Part shown: positions 45,301 to 53,191 of the stretch, one piece after another | Layout of the letters: each line of letters opens with the position of its first letter | How positions within the stretch are numbered: position 1 is the stretch's first letter | Assembly (NCBI RefSeq): GCF_900182655.1 | Contig: NZ_FXTC01000001.1 | Coordinates: 62,001-126,000, forward strand | Source: Chryseobacterium rhizoplanae | GTDB taxonomy: Bacteria; Bacteroidota; Bacteroidia; Flavobacteriales; Weeksellaceae | Reading direction: 5' to 3' | Length of the DNA: 64,000 nucleotides | Notes under the pieces: model-generated | Told to the model about the DNA's origin: nothing | Seen by the model: only the letters and a program-made list of their open reading frames with translations | Database searches by the model: none | Program-made: the position numbers and the translations under genes

Positions 45301-46032
45301 TTGACAAAAGATATCACCAAAGTTACTCCCTACAATTCAGAGGCTACAAAAAAAAGCCAGGTAGAGGATATGTTCGACAATATTGCACCGAAGTATGACC
45401 TTCTGAACCATGTTTTATCCATGAAAATTGATGTTTTGTGGAGGAATAAACTGGTAAGATGGATGAAAAATGATAATCCGCAGGAAGTGCTGGATGTGGC
45501 TACAGGAACGGGAGATCTGGCAATTACCATTGAAAAAGGAACCGGTTCTAAAGTAGTTGGATTAGATTTATCACAACAAATGCTGAATGTTGGCGTTATT
45601 AAAATAAAAAAACTTAAATTAGACGGCAAAATTTCCATGCAAAAAGGGGATGCAGAAAATTTACCTTTCGAGGACAATAGATTTGATGCTGTTTCCGTTG
45701 CATTTGGAGTAAGGAATTTTGAAAACCTTCCCAAAGGTTTAGCAGAGTTAAGAAGAGTAGTTAAAGATAACAAAAGTGTTTATATACTGGAGTTTTCAAA
45801 GGTTGAGGGTTTCATGGGGCCATTTTATATGTTTTATTTCAAAAATATATTGCCTGCCATCGGCAGATTGGTTTCTAAGGATAATAGGGCGTATACATAC
45901 CTTCCGGATTCTGTAAATGCTTTTCCTTTCGGGGAGAAGATGAAGCAAATTCTTTTAGATACGGGATTTAAGAAAGTAGAATATAAAAAATTAAGTTTAG
46001 GTATAGCCACAATTTATAAAGCAACAAAGTAA
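45301..46032 (+). CDS. menG: Demethylmenaquinone methyltransferase
   Basis: UbiE/MenG-type C-methyltransferase for the last step of menaquinone synthesis, 243 residues. It starts at TTG (45301), the only codon that gives the family N-terminus VTPYNSEATKKSQVEDMFDNIAPKYDLLN. The SAM motif VLDVATGTGDLAI is near 63-75, with the post-motifs GDAENLPF and FGVRNFEN. The unusual start codon may keep expression low. PorT follows after 3 bases. Confidence 0.94.
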   Translation: MTKDITKVTPYNSEATKKSQVEDMFDNIAPKYDLLNHVLSMKIDVLWRNKLVRWMKNDNPQEVLDVATGTGDLAITIEKGTGSKVVGLDLSQQMLNVGVIKIKKLKLDGKISMQKGDAENLPFEDNRFDAVSVAFGVRNFENLPKGLAELRRVVKDNKSVYILEFSKVEGFMGPFYMFYFKNILPAIGRLVSKDNRAYTYLPDSVNAFPFGEKMKQILLDTGFKKVEYKKLSLGIATIYKATK

Positions 46033-46035
46033 CCT

Positions 46036-46818
46036 ATGAATAAATTTCTATTAAAAGCACTGGTTTTAGCCTCAGTAAATGTTGCCGTTTTTGCAAACGC
46101 GCAATTCAGAACCCGAAACAGAATGGATAAGTTGGAAGATTTCGACGAGCAGAAATTCAGTTGGGGGTTTTATTTGAACGGGAACAGACTGGATTACCGC
46201 ATTGTTTTGCATCCGAAATACGGGATGAATGATAATGAAAACCTTGTTACCTCCAAGGAAAGTTATAGCTTCGGTGCCGGGCTTATTGCAAAATGGAGAC
46301 TGAACGATTATCTTGATGTAAGGATAGAACCAGGTTTACAGTTTGCACAAAGACAGTTGACTTTTAATACTCAATCCAATGACATTTATGCAGGCGGTTC
46401 TTTGACCAATCCTCCTTTTATGCCATTCCCTTTACAGGAAAAGGATAAAGTAAGAGAAATTAAATCTACATTAATTGACGTTCCTGTAATGTTGGAACTT
46501 CACGGACAAAGATGGTACAATTCAAGACCTTACATTGCTGCGGGGGTGAACTATGTGGTAAACCTTCAGTCTAACTCAACTTCCACAGATGATAACATGC
46601 AGGGAATCTACAGATCAACTACCCACAACTTTGCGTGGTCTGCAGAAATGGGAATCCAGTTTTATTTCAACAAATTTAAACTGACTCCTGCCGTAAGAGG
46701 AACATTCTTCATGAACAATGAGAAAGTAGCTGATAACGCTACTACACCTCCTTACTGGGCTTCTGCAATTTCAACATTACAGACAAGAGCCGTAATGTTT
46801 GTTCTGAAATTTGAATAA
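46036..46818 (+). CDS. porT: PorT-family outer-membrane beta-barrel protein
   Basis: Type IX secretion component of 260 residues. A signal peptide (ending FANAQ) and alternating hydrophobic strands suggest a small outer-membrane barrel. The pattern RTRNRMDKLEDFDEQKFSWGFYL and the RLDYRIVLHP segment are typical of PorT, and the gene sits next to menG as in other Flavobacteria. It connects to the T9SS cargo gene at 24173 as part of the same export route. Confidence 0.85.
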   Translation: MNKFLLKALVLASVNVAVFANAQFRTRNRMDKLEDFDEQKFSWGFYLNGNRLDYRIVLHPKYGMNDNENLVTSKESYSFGAGLIAKWRLNDYLDVRIEPGLQFAQRQLTFNTQSNDIYAGGSLTNPPFMPFPLQEKDKVREIKSTLIDVPVMLELHGQRWYNSRPYIAAGVNYVVNLQSNSTSTDDNMQGIYRSTTHNFAWSAEMGIQFYFNKFKLTPAVRGTFFMNNEKVADNATTPPYWASAISTLQTRAVMFVLKFE

Positions 46819-46841
46819 AAAATATTCCATTGAAAATACAT

Positions 46842-46868
46842 AGGAGGCGCATTTGCACCTCCTTTTTT
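46842..46868 (+). terminator. Terminator after porT
   Basis: AGGAGGCGC (46842-46850) pairs with GCACCTCCT (46855-46863) with one mismatch, then T6. Confidence 0.8.
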
Positions 46869-46921
46869 ATTGGTATATCAAAATATAGAGCGTTTTATTT
46901 TTGTTAGTGTTATTATTTTTT

Positions 46922-46929
46922 TATTTTTG
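46922..46929 (+). promoter_or_regulatory. -7 element TATTTTTG before the coiled-coil/zapA genes
   Basis: Matches TAnnTTTG, 27 bases before the ATG at 46957. It lies inside the longer reading frame that begins at TTG 46870, so it favours the shorter start. Confidence 0.55.
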
Positions 46930-46956
46930 CTTCTAGTTAGAATATACAAACCTGAA

Positions 46957-47259
46957 ATGCTTCAAGATTTAGAAAACAATTTTTCAGAATTAGAGAGAAA
47001 GATTTCGACTCTGCAAAAGAACTATAAAAATCTTACGGAAAATTTAAAAGAATTAAATATTGAGCATGAAGAGTTGAAGAAGAAGTATGATGAGGAGAGA
47101 AGAAAGAATCAGGTATTAGCAGAAGAACAAAAAAATATAAAACTTTATTCAGCAATATCAGGAAATCCTGAACACAATAGATTAATGAAAAACCATATCA
47201 ACAGATTGGTGAAAGAAATTGATTTCTGTATTGCTCAGCTTCAAAACAGTGGATTATAA
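46957..47259 (+). CDS. Coiled-coil protein upstream of zapA
   Basis: 100 residues from the ATG at 46957 (MLQDLENNF). Most of it is heptad coiled coil (LERKISTLQKNYKNLTENL onward), followed by a conserved-looking tail LMKNHINRLVKEIDFCIAQL. A TTG start at 46870 would add 29 residues including a membrane helix (FIFVSVIIFLFLLLV); the promoter inside that stretch makes the short form likelier, but a longer membrane-anchored form cannot be excluded. The stop overlaps the zapA start. A ZapB-like partner role for ZapA is inferred from position and shape. Confidence 0.7.
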   Translation: MLQDLENNFSELERKISTLQKNYKNLTENLKELNIEHEELKKKYDEERRKNQVLAEEQKNIKLYSAISGNPEHNRLMKNHINRLVKEIDFCIAQLQNSGL

Positions 47260-47546
47260 TGGAGATAAGGAGAATAACCGTCAACATTGCAGGAAGAGTG
47301 TATCCGCTGAACGTACCGGCAGCAGAGGAAGAAACTTTGCGTAAAGTAGGGAAGCAGATCGAGAATATGATTAAAGATTTTGAACAGAACTTCGATGTAA
47401 GAGATAAACAGGATGCTTTGGCTATGTGTGCCCTTAAACTGGGAACCAATGCAGAAGTAGTTTCTCTTAACTACGAAAAAAATATTAATTCTACCAACGA
47501 GAGATTAGCTCAGATTAATCAATCGTTGAATGAAATCGGGAAATAG
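47259..47546 (+). CDS. zapA: Cell division protein ZapA
   Basis: 95-residue FtsZ-bundling protein. The N-terminal globular part VNIAGRVYPLNVPAAEEETLRK and the C-terminal helix for tetramer formation are typical of ZapA. It starts at the stop of the coiled-coil gene (TAATG). A 6S RNA gene follows, the same order (zapA then ssrS) as in Proteobacteria. Confidence 0.9.
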   Translation: MEIRRITVNIAGRVYPLNVPAAEEETLRKVGKQIENMIKDFEQNFDVRDKQDALAMCALKLGTNAEVVSLNYEKNINSTNERLAQINQSLNEIGK

Positions 47547-47566
47547 ATTTTTTTTCCTGAAAAATT

Positions 47567-47737
47567 ACTGCCTACAATAATTCTAACACATTAAAGGTAA
47601 ACTCAACGCTAAACAATTACCGAACAAATGTCCATCGAATGGCGTGCCGGATTTCCGGATTACAGACAATGGAAATCAGTTCAAATCGTGTTGATTAGGA
47701 GTTTACTCTCAATCTCTGGATTATTGTAGGCTTTTTT
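47567..47737 (+). ncRNA. ssrS: 6S RNA (flavobacterial type)
   Basis: About 170 bases between zapA and rny with the 6S layout. The closing stem is 14 bp, GCCTACAATAATTC (47570-47583) with GGATTATTGTAGGC (47718-47731), ending in a T6 tract. A second stem, GTAAACTC (47597-47604) with GAGTTTAC (47699-47706), extends with CAACGC/GTGTTG. A large central part carries an apical hairpin CCGG-ATTT-CCGG (47647-47658). 6S RNA mimics an open promoter and sequesters RNA polymerase. The assignment is from structure and position, not alignment. Confidence 0.82.
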
Positions 47738-47774
47738 ATTTGGATATGAAGACAATTAAAACTCAATATATATT

Positions 47775-49343
47775 ATGACAACAGCCATTATAGCCGGCGT
47801 TATTTGCTTAGTTATTGGGGCAATCATAGGGATGTTTTTCTCTAAAAGCTCATTGAATACTAAGGCAAAATTTATCATAGATGATGCAACAAAAAATGCC
47901 GAAAACCTTATAGAAAAAGCTACCGTACAAGCTGAATCCATAAAGAAAGAAAAAAACCTTCAGGCAAAAGAAAAATTCCTGGAACTGAAATCTCAGCATG
48001 ACGCAGACATTCAGTCCCGTGAAAAGAAAATGCAGGAAGTTGAAAAGAGAACGAAAGACAAAGAGCATAAGCTGAATGATGAACTTAGCAAGACCGGAAA
48101 ACTTGAAAAAGATTTAGACAAGCAGATTGCAGACTACGCTAAGAAGAACGAAATCCTTGAAAGAAAACAGCAGGAATTAGATATAGCTACGGCTAAGAAA
48201 GTAGAAATACTTGAAAAAATATCTAATTATACGGCAGAGGAGGCTAAAGCAGAACTGGTAGAAACCATGAGAGCTGAAGCTAAAACAAGAGCACAGGCAC
48301 ACGTTCAGAGCATCATGGAAGAAGCTCAGCTGAATGCGAAAAACGAAGCAAGAAAAATTGTTATTCAGACTATTCAGAGAATTGGAACTGAGCAGGCTAT
48401 TGAAAATTCAGTATCCGTTTTCAACATCGAGTCTGATGAAGTAAAAGGTAGAATTATCGGTAGAGAAGGTAGAAATATCCGTGCTTTGGAAGCTGTAACA
48501 GGAGTTGAGATCATCGTTGATGATACTCCGGAAGCGATTCTTCTTTCATGCTTTGATCCTGTGAGAAGAGAAATTGCAAGACTATCCCTTCACAGATTGG
48601 TTACCGATGGTAGAATTCACCCGGCAAGAATTGAAGAAGTCGTTGAAAAAACGAGAAAACAAATTGAGGAGGAAATCATTGAAGTAGGTAAAAGAACCAT
48701 CATTGATTTAGGAATCCACGGATTACACCCTGAATTGATTAAAATCGTAGGTAGAATGAAATACCGTTCTTCTTACGGACAAAACTTACTACAGCACTCA
48801 AGAGAAGTAGCCAACATCGCTGCAACTATGGCTGCAGAATTAGGATTAAACGTAAAATTAGCCAAAAGAGCAGGTCTTTTACACGATATCGGTAAAGTTC
48901 CAGAACAGGAATCAGAATTACCACACGCCCTTTTAGGAATGCAGTGGGCTGAGAAATATGGTGAAAACCCTGAAGTAGTGAACGCTATCGGAGCTCACCA
49001 CGACGAGATTGAAATGAAATCATTACTATCCCCGATCATTCAGGTTGCCGATGCAATCTCAGGAGCAAGACCGGGAGCAAGAAGACAGGTATTAGAATCG
49101 TATATCCAGAGATTGAAAGACCTTGAATCTGCAGCATTAAGCTTCGACGGAGTATCCAGCGCTTATGCAATCCAGGCTGGTAGAGAATTAAGAGTAATGG
49201 TAGAGAGCGGAAAAGTGAACGATGAAGTAGCTTCTCAACTTTCTTACGATATCTCTGAGAAAATTCAGAACGAACTTACTTATCCGGGACAGGTAAAAGT
49301 AACAGTAATCAGAGAAACGAGAGCTGTGAATATTGCCAGATAA
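47775..49343 (+). CDS. rny: Ribonuclease Y
   Basis: Membrane-anchored endoribonuclease that starts mRNA decay. 522 residues: one N-terminal helix ([20 protein letters not shown]), a long coiled coil (about 30-200), a KH domain with [15 protein letters not shown], and an HD domain with [10 protein letters not shown] and [10 protein letters not shown]. It follows the 6S RNA, whose terminator lies just before it. Confidence 0.95.
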   Translation: MTTAIIAGVICLVIGAIIGMFFSKSSLNTKAKFIIDDATKNAENLIEKATVQAESIKKEKNLQAKEKFLELKSQHDADIQSREKKMQEVEKRTKDKEHKLNDELSKTGKLEKDLDKQIADYAKKNEILERKQQELDIATAKKVEILEKISNYTAEEAKAELVETMRAEAKTRAQAHVQSIMEEAQLNAKNEARKIVIQTIQRIGTEQAIENSVSVFNIESDEVKGRIIGREGRNIRALEAVTGVEIIVDDTPEAILLSCFDPVRREIARLSLHRLVTDGRIHPARIEEVVEKTRKQIEEEIIEVGKRTIIDLGIHGLHPELIKIVGRMKYRSSYGQNLLQHSREVANIAATMAAELGLNVKLAKRAGLLHDIGKVPEQESELPHALLGMQWAEKYGENPEVVNAIGAHHDEIEMKSLLSPIIQVADAISGARPGARRQVLESYIQRLKDLESAALSFDGVSSAYAIQAGRELRVMVESGKVNDEVASQLSYDISEKIQNELTYPGQVKVTVIRETRAVNIAR

Positions 49344-49365
49344 TAATCAGAAAAAGATATTTAAT

Positions 49366-49396
49366 AAAAACCTTTCAAGAAATTGAGAGGTTTTTT
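49366..49396 (+). terminator. Terminator after rny
   Basis: AAAACCTTTCAA (49367-49378) pairs with TTGAGAGGTTTT (49383-49394), 12 bp with one wobble, then T's. Confidence 0.8.
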
Positions 49397-49416
49397 ATTT
49401 TTATCAAAACTTAAAA

Positions 49417-50658
49417 ATGCAAGAACTGTCCATGTCTTCAAAACTGAAGTACATTTTTTCAATTCCCGTTATTATTTCCGCCTTAGGCTATTTTGTAGAT
49501 ATTTATGACCTTCTTTTATTCGGGATCGTCAGAATACCAAGTTTAAAAGCACTGGGGCTCAATCCTGATGCTGACGGAACCTTTATTCTGAACTGTCAGA
49601 TGGTGGGCCTTCTTATCGGAGGCGTTTTCTGGGGGATTTTCGGAGATAAAAAAGGAAGGCTTTCCGTACTCTTCGGATCTATTTTAGTGTATTCCCTGGC
49701 TAATATTGCCTGCGGGTTTCTTCCTTACTTTCCAAAAGAGCATTTATTGTACCAATATGCCGGTTTAAGGTTTATTGCAGGTATTGGGCTTGCCGGAGAG
49801 CTTGGAGCGGGAATTACGCTGGTTTCTGAAAGCCTGCCGAAGAGTCTGAGGGCAATCGGAACCTCAGTGGTAGCAGGTTTTGGATTAATGGGAGCTGTGG
49901 TGGCTCAGCTTACCGTAGAACTGGCCGGTGGGTGGAATATCTCTTATATCATTGGCGGGATCATGGGAATTATGCTACTGGTACTGAGAATAAGTGTATC
50001 CGAATCCGGAATTTATAAGAATATTGAGCATAAAAATGTTTCAAAAGGTAATTTTCTATCCTTTTTTACCAATAAAGACAGATTGACAAGGTATTTAAAA
50101 TGTATTGCTGTAGGATTGCCTACATGGTATTGTATAGGGATTCTTGCCGTTTTAGCCAACCAGTTTGCCCCTGAATTAGGGATAAAGGAGATTAACCCCG
50201 GAAAAGCAATTATGTGGGCTTATGTGGGGATTTCTGTCGGTGACTTATTAAGCGGTTTTATTTCTCATGCTTTAAAATCCCGTAAAATGGCCATTTTTTA
50301 TATGCTGATCTTTACCCTGATTGGAGTAGCTATTATGTTATTTGGGAATACCAACACGGAAACAAAATATTACCTGTTTTGTGTATGGTTGGGCTTCGGG
50401 ACAGGTTATTGGGCTATGTTTGTGACGTTGGCTGCGGAACAGTTTGGAACCAATATCAGAAATACGGCAACAACAACGGTTCCCAATATGGTAAGAGGAC
50501 TTGTACCAGTGATGATATTTGCTTTTGATTCTCTGAAAGGACATTTCCCCGTTGTGGAAAGCGCCGCTATAGTGGGAGTGGTAGTATTTGGACTTGCGTT
50601 TTATTCCTCGCTTACCATTTCCGAAACTCATGACAGAGACCTTGAATTTACAGAATAA
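49417..50658 (+). CDS. MFS transporter (metabolite:H+ symporter type)
   Basis: 413 residues with about twelve helices. The MFS loop 2-3 motif is GDKKGRLSVLFGS, near residues 76-88, and the AGLRFIAGIGLAGELGAGITL helix is typical of the sugar-phosphate or proline/betaine ProP-like branch. The substrate is not evident. It begins 21 bases after the rny terminator and has no partner gene; the small GG-leader peptide follows but has its own promoter. Confidence 0.83.
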   Translation: MQELSMSSKLKYIFSIPVIISALGYFVDIYDLLLFGIVRIPSLKALGLNPDADGTFILNCQMVGLLIGGVFWGIFGDKKGRLSVLFGSILVYSLANIACGFLPYFPKEHLLYQYAGLRFIAGIGLAGELGAGITLVSESLPKSLRAIGTSVVAGFGLMGAVVAQLTVELAGGWNISYIIGGIMGIMLLVLRISVSESGIYKNIEHKNVSKGNFLSFFTNKDRLTRYLKCIAVGLPTWYCIGILAVLANQFAPELGIKEINPGKAIMWAYVGISVGDLLSGFISHALKSRKMAIFYMLIFTLIGVAIMLFGNTNTETKYYLFCVWLGFGTGYWAMFVTLAAEQFGTNIRNTATTTVPNMVRGLVPVMIFAFDSLKGHFPVVESAAIVGVVVFGLAFYSSLTISETHDRDLEFTE

Positions 50659-50754
50659 TCTGAACTGTTTAATAAATAAGCCTGTGCTATTCCTTGTTTT
50701 CAATATAATAATTAGTTTAAAATCAATAATTTATTAATTTTATTCTGATTATTG

Positions 50755-50784
50755 TTGCGTGTAATTAATATTTGTTTAACTTTG
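50755..50784 (+). promoter_or_regulatory. Promoter of the GG-leader peptide gene
   Basis: TTG at 50755-50757, a 19-base spacer and TAACTTTG at 50777-50784: a full match to the -33/-7 consensus. Confidence 0.75.
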
Positions 50785-50834
50785 GAAAGTAACTAAAACT
50801 ATATTGTTTAATCAAACTAAATCTCATGAACATT

Positions 50835-51014
50835 ATGAAAAACGCTAAAAAATTAAAAAAACAAGACCTTAAGAATATCGTAGGAGGAGTAAGCGGAAAC
50901 CCGGATTTATCTCTTTGCGGATGCAGCTGCTCTGGTTCTGTAACAGGACCTTGGTATTGTGTACAATATATTGGTTGTCCACAGGTCTATACTTGTGGTG
51001 AAGCCGCAATCTAA
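50835..51014 (+). CDS. Cysteine-rich GG-leader (bacteriocin/RiPP-like) peptide
   Basis: 59 residues from the second ATG (50835); the ATG at 50826 would add three. The leader KNAKKLKKQDLKNIVGG ends in a double Gly cleavage motif of the ComC/bacteriocin type common in Chryseobacterium. The 41-residue core has six Cys (CGCSC, then three singles), suited to disulfides or thioethers. No modification enzyme or peptidase-containing ABC exporter is nearby, so processing must be done by distant genes. The promoter is strong and a palindromic terminator follows. Confidence 0.75.
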   Translation: MKNAKKLKKQDLKNIVGGVSGNPDLSLCGCSCSGSVTGPWYCVQYIGCPQVYTCGEAAI

Positions 51015-51060
51015 AGAAAATTATTTCAATACGAAATAAACATTTCCACATTTAATATGC

Positions 51061-51088
51061 AGAACCCTTTTGATATCAAAAGGGTTCT
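51061..51088. terminator. Perfect palindromic terminator
   Basis: AGAACCCTTTTGAT followed by its exact complement, 28 bases. It lies between the convergent peptide gene and yeiH. Confidence 0.8.
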
Positions 51089-51095
51089 GCTCATT

Positions 51096-52031
51096 TTAAT
51101 GGATAATATACAGAAGGCTGCCCACACTTATGGTAATCCATAGAAGTACAGCGGTGAGTAAAGGCTTTAATCCTATTGATTTCAGCGTCTGAAGAGAAAG
51201 GGTAGAACCAATGAAAAACAAGGTCAGATTCAGTCCGGATTTTGCTAAAACAGTTATGGAAGTACTGAAGCGGTCAAGAAACGGGAAATACGTATTCAAA
51301 AGAATGGCTATAATAAAATAACCGATGAACCACGGGATTTTTATTTTTGAATCTTTACTTTTAAAAATGAACATTGTAATCAATGAAACCGGAATGATCC
51401 AAAGGGCACGTGCTAATTTAACAGTCGTTGCTATTTTCAGGGCTTCATCGCCATATTTGCTGGCTGCACCTACAACAGAACTTGTATCATGAATTCCCAC
51501 TGCACACCAAAGCCCAAACTGTTCCTGTGAAAGATTCAGCAGATGTCCTATGGCAGGATAGACAAACAAAGCAATAGAATTTAAGGTAAAAACAATCGCT
51601 AAAGCAAGAGAAATCTGTTTGGTGTTAGGCTTAATGATCGGGGATACTGCGGCAATGGCACTCCCTCCACAAATAGCTGTTCCTGCGGAAATAAGGTAAG
51701 ACAGAGGTCTTTCCAGCTTAAATATTTTTCCCAGAAAATAACCTAATACCATTACTGTAACAATACTCACAACCGTTAACATCAAGCCTGTTTTTCCGGC
51801 ATGTAAAGCTTCATCCAGTTTCATCCCGAACCCAAGGCCCACAATTGAGATCTGTAAGAGTAAATGAATATAATGATGAAGATGTTTCTCAAAAGGATTT
51901 CCGATAAAAACAGCCAGTCCAAAACCTAAAACAAGGGCAATTGGCGAAGATACAAGCGGAGTAAGACACAGAACTGCCAATACAATAAAAAATACTTTTC
52001 GGGTCATTTCATTCTGGATGAAATCTTTCAT
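51096..52031 (-). CDS. yeiH: YeiH-family putative sulfate exporter
   Basis: 311 residues from the ATG at 52031 (MKDFIQNEMTRK). About nine to ten helices; the motif AGTAICGGSAIAAVSPIIKP and the GIHDTSSVVGAA segment identify the UPF0324/YeiH family. It is described as a sulfate or sulfonate-related exporter, on weak evidence in the literature. A LysR-type regulator gene lies directly upstream, with an operator-like palindrome and a heptamer array between them. Confidence 0.85.
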   Translation of the reverse strand: MKDFIQNEMTRKVFFIVLAVLCLTPLVSSPIALVLGFGLAVFIGNPFEKHLHHYIHLLLQISIVGLGFGMKLDEALHAGKTGLMLTVVSIVTVMVLGYFLGKIFKLERPLSYLISAGTAICGGSAIAAVSPIIKPNTKQISLALAIVFTLNSIALFVYPAIGHLLNLSQEQFGLWCAVGIHDTSSVVGAASKYGDEALKIATTVKLARALWIIPVSLITMFIFKSKDSKIKIPWFIGYFIIAILLNTYFPFLDRFSTSITVLAKSGLNLTLFFIGSTLSLQTLKSIGLKPLLTAVLLWITISVGSLLYIIH

Positions 52032-52106
52032 AATGCGAACTTTTAAAATCTGCATCAAAATTCCGGAAAATAGTATTACGAAATAAATTGTATTTTGTTA
52101 TATTGG

Positions 52107-52121
52107 ATAACCAAAAGTTAT
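52107..52121. promoter_or_regulatory. LysR-type operator overlapping the yeiH -7 region
   Basis: ATAAC-CAAAA-GTTAT, a palindrome of the T-N11-A type bound by LysR regulators. On the minus strand it contains TAACTTTTG, a near-consensus -7 with one extra T, for yeiH. Confidence 0.6.
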
Positions 52122-52125
52122 ATCT

Positions 52126-52199
52126 TTGCTTATTGCTTATTGCTTATTGCTTATTGCTTATTGCTTATTGCTTATTGCTTATTGCTTATTGCTTATTGC
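52126..52199. repeat. Heptamer array TTGCTTA, 10.6 copies
   Basis: Ten perfect copies of TTGCTTA (52126-52195) plus TTGC. It begins 4 bases from the operator-like palindrome and ends 3 bases before the LysR stop codon. It covers the position where the -33 element of yeiH would be. A repeated reading frame across it (CLLLIAY...) is an artefact. Confidence 0.97.
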
Positions 52200-52202
52200 C
52201 TG

Positions 52203-53078
52203 TCATTCTGCAAACCTCAGAAAAAGCTTAATCAGTTCAGATTGCTCTCCTTTAGGCAGAATAAAATGGAAGTCTCTTTCAATGCTGAAGTTTTTAATAT
52301 CAATGACAGTCAGGATATTATTTTTCAGTTCGTTCAGGATGGTACTGATCGAAAGAAATGCCATACATTCAGAATGGAGAAGATAGTTCTTGATACTTTC
52401 ACTGCTTCCAAGCTGCATGACGGTATTCAGTTCATGGATATTAATTTCTTTTTCTTTAAGTCTGTTTTGTATAAACTCAAGAGTTCCGGAACCTTGTTCT
52501 CTGAAGATCAGATCCAGATGATAGAGATCTTTTAAGTTTAAGGTTTTATGAGCAAGAGGGTGATCTGATTTCGCTGCCAGAACAATTTCATCAGGTTTAA
52601 AAGTTTTATATTCAAAATAAGAAGACTGTGATTCTCCTTCAATAATACCCAGATCTATTTTTTCTTCTTTTAAAAGTGTTGAGATCGTTTCTGTATTGCC
52701 CGTAAGAAGCTCAATCTTAATATCTTTATAATACGTATTGAATTTCGCTAAAATTTCAGGTAAAATATATTGCGCAACAGTTGTACTGGCCCCGATAATC
52801 AACTTTCCCTTATGCTGCTGATTGATCTGGCTGATCTCAAATTCCATGTCGCGGTAGATATTTCTGATCTTTTCTGCATGCTCATACAGAATCTTTCCAC
52901 TTTGAGTCAGCTGGATAGAAGTTCCTTTGCGGTCAAATAATTTGGCACCTATTTGGGTTTCAATTTCTTTAATGTGCTTGGTGACAGCAGGTTGTGAGAT
53001 ATGAAGCTCTTCTGAAGCCTTAGTGAAACTTAATCGGGAAGCTACGGTATGGAAAACTTTTAATCTGTAATCGAACAT
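52203..53078 (-). CDS. LysR-family transcriptional regulator (YeiE-like)
   Basis: 291 residues. The N-terminal winged helix-turn-helix includes FTKASEELHISQPAVTKHIKEIE (about 18-40), followed by a periplasmic-binding-protein-like effector domain with LKEEKIDLGIIEGES. In other bacteria YeiE-type regulators control yeiH and sulfur-related genes. It is transcribed in the same direction as yeiH, which is not divergent as is typical. The heptamer array abuts its 3' end. Confidence 0.88.
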   Translation of the reverse strand: MFDYRLKVFHTVASRLSFTKASEELHISQPAVTKHIKEIETQIGAKLFDRKGTSIQLTQSGKILYEHAEKIRNIYRDMEFEISQINQQHKGKLIIGASTTVAQYILPEILAKFNTYYKDIKIELLTGNTETISTLLKEEKIDLGIIEGESQSSYFEYKTFKPDEIVLAAKSDHPLAHKTLNLKDLYHLDLIFREQGSGTLEFIQNRLKEKEINIHELNTVMQLGSSESIKNYLLHSECMAFLSISTILNELKNNILTVIDIKNFSIERDFHFILPKGEQSELIKLFLRFAE

Positions 53079-53111
53079 GGGGTAAAATTACGAATTATTG
53101 TTGGAAGTAGT

Positions 53112-53167
53112 GGTGGGGTGCGGGATGCGGGTTTTGAGGTTCGAGGTTTAACGTTTAAAGTTTTGGG
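53112..53167. repeat. Heptad-phased stretch between clcF and LysR
   Basis: Plus-strand words TTTGAGG, TTCGAGG, TTTAACG, TTTAAAG, TTTTGGG at 53133-53167. On the minus strand the phase continues as ACCCGCA, TCCCGCA. It shares words with the tract at 42182. Confidence 0.65.
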
Positions 53168-53191
53168 TAACTAGGACAACCAAAAAACAAT

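Noticed and set aside
50338..50703. 121-residue minus-strand ORF
   Set aside because: Antisense of the MFS transporter, low-complexity translation.
52126..52199. CRISPR or coding repeat
   Set aside because: Uninterrupted 7-base units with no spacers.
52095..52535. Open frame with repeated CLLLIAY residues on the plus strand
   Set aside because: It is the translation of the TTGCTTA array plus antisense of the LysR gene; period 7 gives an open frame by chance.
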